The translations under genes were made by a program, and so were the position numbers. The notes below the pieces were generated by a model. It was not told where the DNA came from. It saw only the letters and a list, made by a program, of their open reading frames with translations, and made no database searches. From positions 21,411,873 to 21,475,872 of the forward strand of contig OZ020248.1 of assembly GCA_963971285.1 (NCBI GenBank): a DNA stretch of 64,000 nt, read 5' to 3'. Position 1 is the stretch's first letter; each line of letters begins with the position of its first letter. Of this stretch, positions 21,161 to 31,726 are shown piece after piece. Source of the DNA: Astropecten irregularis. Its lineage: Eukaryota > Echinodermata > Asteroidea > Paxillosida > Astropectinidae.

Positions 21161-21553
21161 TCTGTCAGGGTCTGCGCCCTTAGCAGGTTCTTTATATTGC
21201 ACATGCTGGGGCCAATTTCACGGCGCTGCTAAGCACAAAAATTTGCTTAGCACAAAAATGTCTTGCCCAATAAAACAAACCACAGTTAAAAATTTCATTT
21301 GATGTTCATGGTCAGTGAACAACAGCCAAAGAACAATCACAAGTGATACACAGCAAAAGGAAATTTCGTTGTTAACCCTGTTTTTATTCAGACTGAAATG
21401 TCATGCTTAGCGAATTTTTGTGCTAAGCAGCGCCGTGAAATTGGCCCCTGGTGTCCAGCCATTTGTGAATCTCCTGGACATGCTGCCTGGTATTTTTGGC
21501 AGCAATGCCCTCCACTCCACTCAAGTATGTTCCAAACGCCGCCAGAATAGGTT
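21161..21553 (-). pseudogene. Recombinase-like exon split by a MITE
   Basis: A TTTTATTTCAG acceptor opens the exon, which reads LAAFGTYLSGVEGIAAKNTR and HVQEIHKWLDT. At that point a 241-bp palindromic MITE begins. Coding sequence resumes on the far side (MCNIKNLLRAQTLTE) and ends at a GTAAGT donor. Without the MITE the exon would be about 150 bp. Unless the MITE is spliced out, the gene is broken here. Confidence 0.5.
21208..21448 (+). mobile_element. GGGGCCAATTTCA-family palindromic MITE, copy 3
   Basis: A 241-bp copy with perfect inverted ends of about 23 bp, GGGGCCAATTTCACGGCGCTG and its complement. The two other copies have ATAGAGC where this one has ACGGCGC, on both arms. The two arms therefore changed together. 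It sits inside a minus-strand coding exon. Confidence 0.9.
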
Positions 21554-21892
21554 CTGAAATAAAACATGACCCACGCTATTAATACAAATGAACATTGTGG
21601 AAAATAGTAAAAGCAAAACACACAGCAACCACTATGCTAATCAAAATCATATTCATGCCACCTTGATTGGGCATATCTAAATAAATCTTTTACATGCAAT
21701 GTTACAAATCACTTGCGTACATTGCTGGCTTACAGAATAACATTTCACAGGGGGAATGAAGCAGTGCACCATTCCAGGGGCACTGCTTACAATGAAAATC
21801 AGTGAGGCAATTATTTAATGATGATTATTTCAAATGATTACAAATAATTTATAGTTGTTTCACTGTTAGTAGCATTAATCAAAATTACTTAC

Positions 21893-21977
21893 CGTTGGGA
21901 GTTTTCTAAGCCTTTACCGGTGACCTTTCTGTTTGTTTGGATGCCTCCATACATGACATATACATCATTTGATTCAC
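21893..21977 (-). CDS. Small putative exon upstream of the recombinase-like exons
   Basis: A 85-bp segment with a strong acceptor (GATATTTTACAG) and donor (GTAAGTAA). One frame is open, ESNDVYVMYGGIQTNRKVTG. Its phase does not join cleanly to the frame I favour in the next exon, so its membership in that gene is uncertain. Confidence 0.3.
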
Positions 21978-22040
21978 CTGTAAAATATCAAAAGTCAACT
22001 TGAGTTGCATACATGTGTATTATTATAAATTATAAACTAG

Positions 22041-22711
22041 TGTAGTGAATTGCTTTATTCCCAAGCCAGGAGTGCTGGCAAGTAGGGCTTAACCCCTTTC
22101 CTTTTGTACAGGTATATATTCCTTAAATGTTATAAGTATTTATAGAGTAGATAGGCTAATTAATTCACTCCACCCAGGCCAGAGAGAGACTTAAGTAGGC
22201 AACACCAGTAGTTGTGTAAATCCTCCTTTTGTTAGCCTGGTAGGCACAATAGCCTTATTGTTATACATGCTTGGAGGGGAGAAAAAGCACATTGCTTTTT
22301 CTGCCTTGCAAGCCAGTCTTCAGCTACTCATCAAGGGAGCAACACCTAAGTTTAATAGTTCATCATACTTTAGTACAGATACTTATAGTTGGCCAGAAAC
22401 AGGGGTGGAAACTGATTTGGCAGTGTACACTCCTACACAGCAACTGTCCCTGTGGAAAGCCAACTTATCAACTTACAGTTATAGTGTATATATTCTTCAT
22501 CTAGCTTATTCTCAAGTATTTAGGTAAGTTAATTTAAGTAGGTACATGTAGTTTAGTTTAAGATATCAAAATTAAAAATCACTATTCCAACTCTGTGGAG
22601 AAACTCAGGCCGTCCATAGGCCTAGTGCTGCTCCTTGTGTTCCCTCCGACGGCGACGCTGGATTAGGGTAAGCGTAATCCTACACATAATTCTAACCTAT
22701 CAAATCCCTAA
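22041..22711 (+). repeat. 5' LTR
   Basis: It begins TGTAGTGAATTGC and ends ATCAAATCCCTAA, without the canonical CA end. The length equals that of the 3' LTR. The open frames inside it are identical in both LTRs and are LTR artefacts, not genes. Confidence 0.95.
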
Positions 22712-22714
22712 AAC

Positions 22715-22723
22715 TGGTGACCC
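22715..22723 (+). other. Putative primer binding site
   Basis: TGGTGACCC stands three bases after the LTR. TGG plus a GACCC-like core is usual for tRNA-primed gypsy elements. I did not match a specific tRNA. The next base already belongs to the truncated pol frame. Confidence 0.5.
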
Positions 22724-24856
22724 TTACTTATTGCAAGCTTTGACGAGCAAGAACATGAGCATCACCTACGGTTACTTTTTAACCGTCTCAGAGAATTTGG
22801 CGTAATCATAAACCCTAGTAAGTGCCAATTTAATGCAACTAGCCTTGAGTTTCTAGGACATCACATTGACTGTCATGGCATCAAGCCCCTAGACAGCAAA
22901 GTCAAAGCTGTGCAAGATTTCCAAGCACCAACCTCACTCCGCAAGTTGCGAGAATTTCTGGGAATGCTTAATTTCTATCGACGCTTTATCCCCCACTGTG
23001 CCGACATTTTGCAACCATTGACAGATCTGCTTTGCTGCAAGGCGAAAATCAAGGCAATCCAACTCTCGGAGAACGAACTTTGTGCATTCCACAAAGCTAA
23101 AACAGTGCTAGCCGAAGCAACATTACTAGTCCACCCTACCATAGATGCACCACTGAGTTTAATGGTAGATGCGTCAGACGTAGCAGTTGGCGGCGTCTTA
23201 CAGCAATGCGTTGACAATACAATGAGGCCAATTTCATTCTTCTCAAAACGCTTACAACCAGCAGAGACCAGATACAGCACATTTGGTCGCGAGTTGCTGG
23301 CTGTATACTTAGCAATACGCCACTTCAAGTATGTATTAGAAGGTCGTAACTTTTACATCCTTACTGACCACAAACCTCTCACTTACGCATTCAATGCTAA
23401 ACCAGACCGATACTCGCCTAGAGAAGTTCGCCACTTAGATTATGTCTCTCAGTTTAGTACTGATATACGCTACATCCAAGGAAAACAAAACCTTGTAGCA
23501 GATGCTCTCTCAAGACAAGATGTAAATGCATTTACCAACCTACCTAACTCTAGTGTAGATTTTGACCAAATTGCCCTTCAGCAGAAGACAGACACAGAAC
23601 TAACCAAGCTTCGCGAATCGTCTAGTCTTCATTTTGAAGAACTGCCAATTTTGACATCTCATAATACAATAGTCTGTGACACCTCTACTGGTCATCCAAG
23701 ACCTTATATCACTCCGGAATTCAGACGTAGAGTTTTTGATTCAATGCATTCCTTATCACATCCAGGAATCAGAGCCACCCAACGCTTGATCACCCAACGA
23801 TTTGTATGGCCATCCATCAATAAAGATGTCCGAACTTGGACCAAACAATGCATTCAATGTCAACGGGCCAAAGTACACCGTCACACAGTGACACCATTAG
23901 GTACTTTTGCCAACCCTGACTCTCGCTTCAGTCACATACATATTGATATTGTTGGTCCACTACCGCCATCCAATGGTTTCTGCTATTTACTCACGTGCAT
24001 AGACAGGTTCACACGTTGGCCTCAAGCTATACCAATTACTAACATTACGGCTGAAACAGTGGCTAAGGCATTTGTCGAACACTGGATTTCGACTTTTGGA
24101 GTACCTGCAGTAATTACCACAGACAGAGGCAGACAATTTCAATCCAAATTGTTTGAACAACTTTCACTATTACTAGGTAGTAAACACATCTACACTACTG
24201 CTTACCATCCATCTGCTAACGGGTTAGTGGAACGGTTCCATCGACAACTCAAGTCCGCCTTCAAAACACAAAGCGAGCCAAATCGATGGACTGAATCACT
24301 ACCGCTTATATTACTTAGCATCCGTTCAGCCCTCAAAGTCGACCTAGGATGTAGCGTGGCAGAATTAGTATTTGGTTCGACGCTAAGACTGCCGGGTGAA
24401 CTATTAGTCCCTGCTGACAATTTTGACAGCATAGATCCCGCCAGTTATGTCGACCGCCTACGTCGACAGATGTCTGAATTAACACCAACATCCACAAGAC
24501 CTAACCAACGCAAAAGCCAAATACATAATGATCTCTTCACATGTACCCATGTCTTTGTACGCGTAGATGCAGTCAAGAAACCGCTCCAAGCCCCTTACAA
24601 TGGCCCATACCCCGTTGTAAAGAGAAACAATAAGTTTTTTGTTCTGGACATTAATGGCAAAGAAGACTCAATCAGTGTTGACCGATTAAAAGTGGCCCAC
24701 ACTAATTACATAACCAAGACACCAACATCTAAACCTGACCTTACACATCCTTCGCCCAGTGCACCCCTAACAGATAAACCAGATCGAGTTACTCGCTCTG
24801 GAAGGCGTGTGCACTGGCCGAGTAGATATTTGCAGACAGTAATCATTGATAGATGA
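22724..24856 (+). CDS. pol: Truncated gypsy pol: RT thumb, RNase H, integrase
   Basis: The frame enters with [12 protein letters not shown], the residues that normally follow the YxDD palm motif, and is then open for 711 codons. It shows the FLGH block and the [16 protein letters not shown] connection, then RNase H (VDASD near residue 150, TDHKPL, DALSRQ). Integrase follows: an HHCC zinc finger (H...H, CIQCQ, about 340-385) and a D,D-35-E core with Asp in HIDIVGP, Asp in TTDRG and Glu in LVERFH. A GPY-type C-terminus comes before VTRSGRRV. It has no start codon of its own and no palm, so it cannot make cDNA alone, although the integrase looks intact. Confidence 0.93.
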   Translation, partial: LLIASFDEQEHEHHLRLLFNRLREFGVIINPSKCQFNATSLEFLGHHIDCHGIKPLDSKVKAVQDFQAPTSLRKLREFLGMLNFYRRFIPHCADILQPLTDLLCCKAKIKAIQLSENELCAFHKAKTVLAEATLLVHPTIDAPLSLMVDASDVAVGGVLQQCVDNTMRPISFFSKRLQPAETRYSTFGRELLAVYLAIRHFKYVLEGRNFYILTDHKPLTYAFNAKPDRYSPREVRHLDYVSQFSTDIRYIQGKQNLVADALSRQDVNAFTNLPNSSVDFDQIALQQKTDTELTKLRESSSLHFEELPILTSHNTIVCDTSTGHPRPYITPEFRRRVFDSMHSLSHPGIRATQRLITQRFVWPSINKDVRTWTKQCIQCQRAKVHRHTVTPLGTFANPDSRFSHIHIDIVGPLPPSNGFCYLLTCIDRFTRWPQAIPITNITAETVAKAFVEHWISTFGVPAVITTDRGRQFQSKLFEQLSLLLGSKHIYTTAYHPSANGLVERFHRQLKSAFKTQSEPNRWTESLPLILLSIRSALKVDLGCSVAELVFGSTLRLPGELLVPADNFDSIDPASYVDRLRRQMSELTPTSTRPNQRKSQIHNDLFTCTHVFVRVDAVKKPLQAPYNGPYPVVKRNNKFFVLDINGKEDSISVDRLKVAHTNYITKTPTSKPDLTHPSPSAPLTDKPDRVTRSGRRVHWPSRYLQTVIIDR

Positions 24857-24925
24857 ACCCTTGTATATAGATTTAATTTTCAACCTTTATTATCGATCAC
24901 ATTTTGAGGTATAATTTGTGATCTT

Positions 24926-24933
24926 GAAGGGGG
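24926..24933 (+). other. Polypurine tract
   Basis: GAAGGGGG lies three bases before the 3' LTR, the normal position for plus-strand priming. Confidence 0.75.
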
Positions 24934-24936
24934 CTA

Positions 24937-25607
24937 TGTAGTGAATTGCTTTATTCCCAAGCCAGGAGTGCTGGCAAGTAGGGCTTAACCCCTTTCCTTT
25001 TGTACAGGTATATATTCCTTAAATGTTATAAGTATTTATAGAGTAGATAGGCTAATTAATTCACTCCACCCAGGCCAGAGAGAGACTTAAGTAGGCAACA
25101 CCAGTAGTTGTGTAAATCCTCCTTTTGTTAGCCTGGTAGGCACAATAGCCTTATTGTTATACATGCTTGGAGGGGAGAAAAAGCACATTGCTTTTTCTGC
25201 CTTGCAAGCCAGTCTTCAGCTACTCATCAAGGGAGCAACACCTAAGTTTAATAGTTCATCATACTTTAGTACAGATACTTATAGTTGGCCAGAAACAGGG
25301 GTGGAAACTGATTTGGCAGTGTACACTCCTACACAGCAACTGTCCCTGTGGAAAGCCAACTTATCAACTTACAGTTATAGTGTATATATTCTTCATCTAG
25401 CTTATTCTCAAGTATTTAGGTAAGTTAATTTAAGTAGGTACATGTAGTTTAGTTTAAGATATCAAAATTAAAAATCACTATTCCAACTCTGTGGAGAAAC
25501 TCAGGCCGTCCATAGGCCTAGTGCTGCTCCTTGTGTTCCCTCCGACGGCGACGCTGGATTAGGGTAAGCGTAATCCTACACATAATTCTAACCTATCAAA
25601 TCCCTAA
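24937..25607 (+). repeat. 3' LTR
   Basis: Same length and, as far as compared by eye, the same sequence as the 5' LTR. The host sequence ACTAG follows at once. Confidence 0.95.
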
Positions 25608-25967
25608 ACTAGTATTAAATTACTGTTGTTGAACCTGTAAAATGGAAATTCAATTCTAGCTCAAAATACGCAGCCAGTGAAATTTCTCTGTCTATGAGAT
25701 GGATGCACAAGTTCAAATAATATGAAATCCAATCCAGGAATATCAAATAATTGTCATCCAACCTTCTACTATATATCTTGACTCAAGAAAATTATGATAT
25801 GTTTTTTTTGTTGCAAAATAGCTAAGCAAATCTTGTCCATGAACTATATGTTAACCTTGTAACTATAAATAAAAAAGAATTAACTATTGTTAATTGATAT
25901 TTATATTCCAGGATCTACAGTTCATAAGAATAGCAGCGGTAGTGGTGATTCCAGGAATGAGTGTTAC

Positions 25968-26216
25968 CTGAATCTTCATCTTGTTTCTTCTCAGTTCTGC
26001 AATGTTTCCAGCAGCTGCATGCAGGGTTGCAGCAAACAGTGGTGATCTTCTTTCCAGCTCCTTGTCTTGTTCACAGTAGCTGAATTCTTTCAAGTTTTGA
26101 AGTTTTGACCCGTTGAGTAGCGACGGTTTCTTTGGATTACACAAATCAGCCACCTCTGCTGATACAGATGTAACCGATTTCTCTTTGAATTTCTCTTCAG
26201 CATCAGGGGAATTCAA
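25968..26216 (-). CDS. Exon of an unrecognised repeat-associated protein (family R, copy 1)
   Basis: It ends at a GTAACA donor after KMKIQ. It contains the block LKEFSYCEQDKELERRSPLF followed by AATLHAAAGN, which resembles LTAEGFRWKKAMGEFQTNLP and ILHLMLSTTL in the exon at 57234-57515. I take the two as paralogous exons of one family. I cannot name it; it carries no catalytic motif that I recognise. Confidence 0.45.
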
Positions 26217-26773
26217 AACAAGTTGGATTGCATGAGCCTTGCCCCCCCCCCCTGACTTAGTGATACAGCAGCATCATTGCAATATCAACCCTGCAAGTTT
26301 TGATGAGTAGCATGTTTGATTCAGTGGTATTTGCCATTTTGAGCAAGACCAATTTCAGCTTGGTTTGTGTTGGGTACATCGATGGGCTTCAATGCCTGGA
26401 TATTGTGTGTGTGACATTTATTCCACCAGTTGATTGATTCTCTTTTCCTCTGGACTTCCTGTCCTGTACATTTGCTCTTCCCCTGCTTATGCTTCCATCA
26501 TGCATCAGTACAGGGGTCTGTTCCAAAAGGCGTATTCATATTTTTACTTGAAATGTATATTGACTCCTTCTGCAGTGCTTCTGAAAGAAACGGGAGAGCA
26601 TTTGGTCTTTATCCATTTATTTCCTTGACCAGTTTATAAGGCATGCGTTTTGAGAAATAACACCTAGCATTTCTTCCAATGCAATATTCTTAAGTTGGTC
26701 GTCACTCTTTCTTGACATTCACTAATATATTTTTTGGAGGCCTTGCAAATCCTATATGCTCCCTTTAACTTAC

Positions 26774-26989
26774 CTCAATTTTGGTGTACTGGGTGCTGTG
26801 TAACTGTTTCATGTCCCTGAACAGTTTGGCATAGACATTTTTAATGGTCACTTGGCTTCTCGGTTCTGGTATATCTTCGTCTGCTGCGGTTTGCCACAAG
26901 TTGATTTTGATGATTTTGGTCCTGTCCTTGTGGTCTGTCAGTTCTATTTCCTTTCGTTTGGAATTTGCAGTCTCCTTGACTGGTGACTC
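26774..26989 (-). CDS. Exon with an OB-fold-like sequence
   Basis: A 72-codon exon, phase 0 at both ends, with a TTAATTCACAG acceptor and a GTAAGT donor. It reads KRKEIELTDHKDRTKIIKIN, then LWQTAAD, VTIKNVYAKLF and LHSTQYTKIE. The order (K-R-x-I-x-L-x-D, then I-x-I-x-L-W, then I-x-N-V, then S-T-x-x-T-x-I-E) is that of replication-protein-A-type OB folds, which bind single-stranded DNA. Such folds occur in RPA70 and in some Helitron-encoded proteins. One exon alone does not tell which. Confidence 0.5.
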
Positions 26990-27097
26990 CTGTGAATTAA
27001 TATTTGTGTACTTAAATTAGTAATTATTTATCTAGGTTTCTGTATAGTGTTGTTGTGGCATGTGATCTGGTGCTATTTTTAGCGCAAGTGCGGAGCG

Positions 27098-27568
27098 CTA
27101 TTCTCTAAGTGACTTTGGAGAATTGTTATAGAATCTGTAGATTCCTTGGAGGACCCTCTTGATCTCCATCAGGTTTGGCTCATCTTTTATGGCATCAAGG
27201 ATTGTTAGCTCTAGCCTATGGGCAACACAATGGAATGATACAAGGTGTGGATTATCTTTCTTATGTAGAGCTGCAACTCCAGCATGTCTACCCACCATGA
27301 CACTCACACCATCTGATCCTAGGGAGACGACTTTCTTCTTCACCTCGTCCGGTGAGAGGCCTATGTCAGTGAAAGCCTGGTAGATGCTGTCTACAATCCC
27401 AGGTGCTTTAGCTGATTTCAGTGAAACTAATGCCAGCATATAATTTGTCGGAATCGCATCTTTCACTTCTCTCACATCATATACTATCTCCTGCTCTATG
27501 TTACTTACATCTGTACTTGTATCACTCATAACCCCCAGGAATTCAGCTCTCTTTAATTCACATGTCAA
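27098..27568 (-). pseudogene. hAT-type transposase, RNase-H-fold part
   Basis: It contains LGVMSDTSTDVSNIEQEIVY (first catalytic Asp region), VVSLGSDGVSVMVGRHAGVA (second Asp region) and FHCVAHRLELTILDAI (the conserved C-x-x-H-R-L of hAT and ZMYM/ZNF862-like proteins). The frame stops after NNSPKSLRE without a clear donor. The C-terminal dimerisation part is not adjacent. A likely first exon of the same element lies at 27749-28046. Confidence 0.8.
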
Positions 27569-27748
27569 GTCTTCCCAAATTACCTGTGTACGCGTACGCC
27601 TAACGTTAGGCCTAATAAAATAAAATTGAAAGCCCGACTCAATATTTGTTTCACAAAAAAGTTTTAAGTTCAGACCTGTCAGAAATTTGCCAGGAAGTCA
27701 GAGACTTAAAAAAAACAAGACCCGTAAATAAATTAATTTAATTCCTAC

Positions 27749-28046
27749 CTTTTTTCTCCGCTTCTGGTTTGTTCTTGGGTGTCTCCTTAGGTCTAATCCT
27801 AGGCCTACTGGCTTGACTCGGAGCACTGGGTTTGCCGCCAGCGACACTGCCACCGCTTGGGCTGCTTGCCTGGCCCTCGGGCCCGACATCTTCTGATTGT
27901 TGCGGGAATTGTTCAGAAATGTCCCCCTTTTTTTGTGATTCAGCACATGACCTGATGTCGCTTACTTTAGACGTGGCAGCACTAAATGTATCATTACCAT
28001 CAGTTTCTGATTTTTTCCTAAAAAACCAATATCTTAAAAGACTCAT
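27749..28046 (-). CDS. Probable first coding exon of the hAT-like gene
   Basis: It starts MSLLRYWFFRKKSETDGNDT and is followed by a low-complexity Ser/Gly/Pro/Lys linker, ending at an AAAAAG-GTAGGA donor. Short S-L-L-x-x-F-F basic openings followed by a disordered linker are common in ZNF862/KIAA1586-type hAT genes, and the exon lies just upstream of the hAT exon on the same strand. Assignment is by context. Confidence 0.4.
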
Positions 28047-28279
28047 TTTTAGATGGCACCAACGCGAAAGTTTCTTCGTAAATCGTAAAGAGCGTAATGC
28101 GTAGACAGCAGGCGGATTCTTGAAGCAAATCCAGGACACAAGTTGCGAAGACGTCCCTTTTGATTTTTGTTTGTATGCCGTTAAGATTGCAGTCGTAACA
28201 ATTGCACTACTAATAAAGTGGGACAGTTCACAATACGACACATGATATTTTTGGTACATTGGTCATTGTCAAAAATGTC

Positions 28280-29248
28280 TCACTGAAGCCCCTTTACAAT
28301 TTCTTCTTCAAAATTATTTCGCACGCAGATTTGCATAGTGGAATTCCGTATTACGGGAACAGATAAGACACCAGATGATGAATTCTCTATTTCAGAAACG
28401 TTATTGCAGGTTAGACATTTAATGTTTTTTGTAATTTCAGTTTCATTAGTTAAACAAGTCTCGCCAAAGAAAGGAACCATGAGATGCTGATACAATTCAG
28501 CAGCGTCCTGTTGGTGATTGCAACTAATTTTCATTTGAACGGCAGATTCTGTTATTATAGGGTCGACGTAAGAAAAAGATACTGATTTGTGGGTGTCCAT
28601 TGATAATATTTGAAACAGTTCTATGAGTTTTCGCCACAAGAAAGAATCACTTCCTTGAAATTTGTCAGTGATTTTAGCTTTATTGATGAAAGGTTTCAAA
28701 GCTTGAACTGTTGCAATCCACCAACAGGACACTCCGTTATTTTCAATTCCCTGTGGCAAGCTTTGGCAATCTTCCTTAATCACATTGAAATTTATATTAT
28801 TTGATTTATTTCGTGGATCATTGTTTTTATGAATTTCATATTTCTTTGGGGTTTTGTGGGAAACGTCTTTTTCATTGCCCGAGATAAACACATTGCTTAC
28901 TGATTTTCTTATTGCGTTTATCCTTTGCTTTCTCTTTAAAGTGTAATCCTGTTGATGGTGGATTGAAATAAACTCCTGTCTTAGCCAGTGTGTGCTGGTT
29001 TTGAGCTTCCGCCATATTTCTTGAGACAGTTTCAAAGATTTGGATGGTATTTTCTTCTTACCCTTACAAAATGCATCACAGAATTCCCTCTGTAGTGGGA
29101 GCATGTCACGTTCATAATTTATTACAAAATCTGTTATTGCTCTGGATCGATGGTTCATTTTCACTTGTTTTACCAAAACAATAATACCTTGTGTGCGGTT
29201 ATCCGAGGTAATATTTTGATAACTAGATTTACTCAGTGATTTGTACAT
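28280..29248 (-). pseudogene. Ubiquitin-specific-protease-like (C19) ORF
   Basis: A 322-codon frame. The N-terminal about 160 residues are basic and helical without a known domain. Then comes a USP cysteine box, GIENNGVSCWWIATVQALKP, with the candidate nucleophile at Cys175. A QQDAAELYQHLM motif at about 246-257 equals the QQDxxEF block, and the first half of the zinc ribbon, CLTCNNVSEIE, starts at about 278. After the TGA at 28280 the same frame continues with DQCTKNIMCRIVNCPTLLVV and QLLR, the second CxxC-like pair and a HLKRF-like block. The domain thus runs through an in-frame stop. The His box is not found. A partial copy lies at 35996-36293. Confidence 0.7.
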
Positions 29249-29527
29249 CTTGGAATAATTTTGATCCCAACCTAGTCTTTTTTATTTATTCACTTTTCAA
29301 TTAGTTAAACATAGTCCAGTCAATGAGTCAGTTTCCCTTTTGGTTATTTGACATCATTTTTTTTTATCACTGGACTGATTTATCATTTGCATGTTCAGTG
29401 ACGGTAAAGTAAACAAGATTTGTGCCAGTCCAAGTCGAGTTCTCCCAGTACTCCTGACTGTTTTCAGGAGGTGAGTCACATCACAGAAGAAACAAATCTT
29501 CCAGGAAGGATCTACTAGATTGACTGC

Positions 29528-30340
29528 TTATACATAGTACTTGAGGCCATCACTCTGCCAACTGTATAACTTATACAGTTTCCAATAAGCAGAGGCCCCA
29601 TCAGACACAAGATCCTGAACTTTGAAACCCACAGTTTCCAAGAAAATAATTGCCTCATTGATGATGTGATAAAGTTGGTGACTGGATGCACCAGTAGTGG
29701 CATTGAACCCAATTGGTGAATGGAGAGATGATGAAACACCTATAATCATGAGAGCCAGTACATGTGTAGCTAGTGGAGGCTCCATATCACCACGACATTT
29801 TCTCTTGAATGCCTGCACTTCATTGCCGATGTTGCCTACATCAAGGAAGCCAGTTATCTGTACAGTCCGTCTATTGTACACCAATCCCGATTTCACTTTC
29901 ATCTCATCAAAAGCCAGAGTTACATTCTGCTGGTGTTCAGGCAGGTTGGGCAAATCTATCTCCTCTATGATTCGACGAACCAAATCAGTGTTAAATCCAA
30001 TAGATGGATTTCCAAAGTGGGTATATGGATGCGGCGTATTGGGATGTGGCAAGTGCAAAAATCTACTGTCTCTCAGGAGATTGTAGGCAGATGATGACTT
30101 GCTGTGGACAGCATTGCAGAATCACAGGACCGCAGGATGCCAATGCATTCCCTTTCTTCTCTCTTTCTGTTGCTCCCACAGAAGATGAGCAGGGGATCCT
30201 TGGCCAAATGCACCCATGACTGCTGACCTGCTTGCCTGCATTGCTGCCACAGCTTGTTGATGCTGGTCCGGTGTAAAATTCAATAGTGAAAATCTAAACA
30301 TGATGGATAGAGAAAACAAGGTAAACAAAAATTGGTCCAA
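29528..30340 (-). pseudogene. P-element (THAP9-like) transposase fragment 1
   Basis: The parts are KGMHWHPAVL (the KGMRWHP block), SKSSSAYNLLRDSRFLHLPH, then LAFDEMKVKSGLVYNR (the first catalytic Asp) with GFLDVGNIGNEV, and then TTGASSHQLYHIINEAIIFL and VSDGASAYWKLYKL (the second Asp). The order is that of P-element transposases. The first part is joined to the 176-codon frame through a frameshift or stop near 30070. It lacks the THAP domain and the C-terminus. Confidence 0.85.
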
Positions 30341-30463
30341 TAGGAAGTGGTGAAATATTACTCCTTTGCAGATTCATTACTTTTCGCAGTGCTTTTTCGG
30401 CCTTTCTAGACACATGCCCATCAGAAGCCTTTCTTAAATTCAATATACATTAATAAAAGCATT

Positions 30464-31395
30464 TCATCGTATCTTCACCCATTTATTCACCATCATAGAG
30501 AGTAGTTTAGAAGAATTATCACCAGTGATTTTGCCTTTAGTGGGAGAATACCAGTATTGCTGCATTCTTACATGAGAATGTATATTATTGATTAAAACAC
30601 TTTGTATATCTATACCAGGAAAACTGTCTAGGTTTGAAGTTGTGAAATATTCCCGCGTTTCATTTTCCATGGTACAAAAAAACAAATAAACAGTATCAGA
30701 CACATGAAACAAACCACCTCTATTTTGCACTGAAATCCAATGGTTAGTGTATTCTAAAAATGTTTTTGCACTATCAGATGGGCAGACCTGCCACGACTTC
30801 AAAAATTTACAATATAGAACAGCAGAATGACTCTTTAACTTTTTACATCTATTATTTAAAGATTACGGAATATAGCCAGCAACATATCTTAGGATTTGCT
30901 CTTCATTTTCAGAAATCTGTTTTACTTCTTTACGTGTCCCAGTACTTTCTTTTGGCAAGTTGGCTTTGTTTCTTTCTTGTATGATCATATGGAAGAGTGA
31001 AAGTACTAAATATTGATAAACAATGAAGATATGTTGGCTATTATCGTGAATGTGCAATGATTTAAGAAAATGTGTCCAAGTTGCCTGACTATTTGCCCTT
31101 AATTTAAAGAAAGCCCACCATACTAAATCATTCCCTTCTGGATTTAAGCTTTTACCGCCTCCAGAAATGACAACTAGCCAAAGTGATGATACAGTTGCAA
31201 TGCACAAGTCACTGAATTCAGCAGTATCGTAAAAACTGAGCAGTTGACCAAGTAGAGCCAACATACAAATGGCAAGGGGTTAATTGCCTTGTACCACTGG
31301 ATGAGTCTTCATCTGATGAAGGCAAGTCTCCATGTAACTCCTTGTATTCTTTGCAGCATCATCAGCTGTGTACTGGACTGGAGGTCTTTGAACAA
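30464..31395 (-). pseudogene. Nearly intact exon of an uncharacterised family (family Y), two TAA stops
   Basis: After a TTTTTCAATTTCAG acceptor one frame runs for about 310 codons, interrupted only by two TAA codons (near 31279 and 30861). Landmarks are RPPVQYTADDAAKNTRSYME, SEFDL-like helices, EEQILRYVAGYIP, FLEYTNHWISVQNRGGLFHV and SDTVYLFF. The part around YVAGYIP is paralogous to the end of the ORF at 32373-33086. I cannot name the family and see no catalytic motif. Confidence 0.6.
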
Positions 31396-31726
31396 CTGAA
31401 ATTGAAAAAAAATGGTAACAATTCATATTGTATTTGTTTCTAAATTGGCCAGGACATATATGCCGTGCAAAATTTGTGAAGGCAAATGAACAGAAAATTG
31501 TGACTTCAGTGTCCTCAGATGAAATATTCACACTGTTAAGTACAAAATGTGAACATTGCAACTCGTTGAGATCTGTAACACCCATAACAATGTTATTATT
31601 ACAAAAATTCAACTTCAAAGCTATGTATCGCTTTCTGAATTTTTGGCATCAGCTTACAAAAATTCATGCCTGGCTTCATGAAACAAATAATGTACCGATT
31701 AATTTTGGGCAATTCTTTAATCATAT

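Larger units (their letters stand above)
22041..25607 (+). mobile_element. Young Ty3/gypsy-type LTR retrotransposon, internally deleted
   Basis: Two 671-bp LTRs that agree wherever I compared them flank a 2.2-kb body. The insertion made a 5-bp target duplication, ACTAG (22036-22040 and 25608-25612). A primer-binding-site-like TGGTGACCC follows the left LTR and a polypurine tract GAAGGGGG precedes the right LTR. The body lacks gag, protease and the reverse-transcriptase palm. Equal LTRs and an unbroken pol frame mean it is recent. It lies 64 bp from a minus-strand exon, probably in an intron. Confidence 0.95.

Noticed and set aside
22258-22527. Eighty-nine-codon frame, also at 25154-25423
   Set aside because: Identical because both lie in the LTRs. 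No domain, no independent evidence of a gene.
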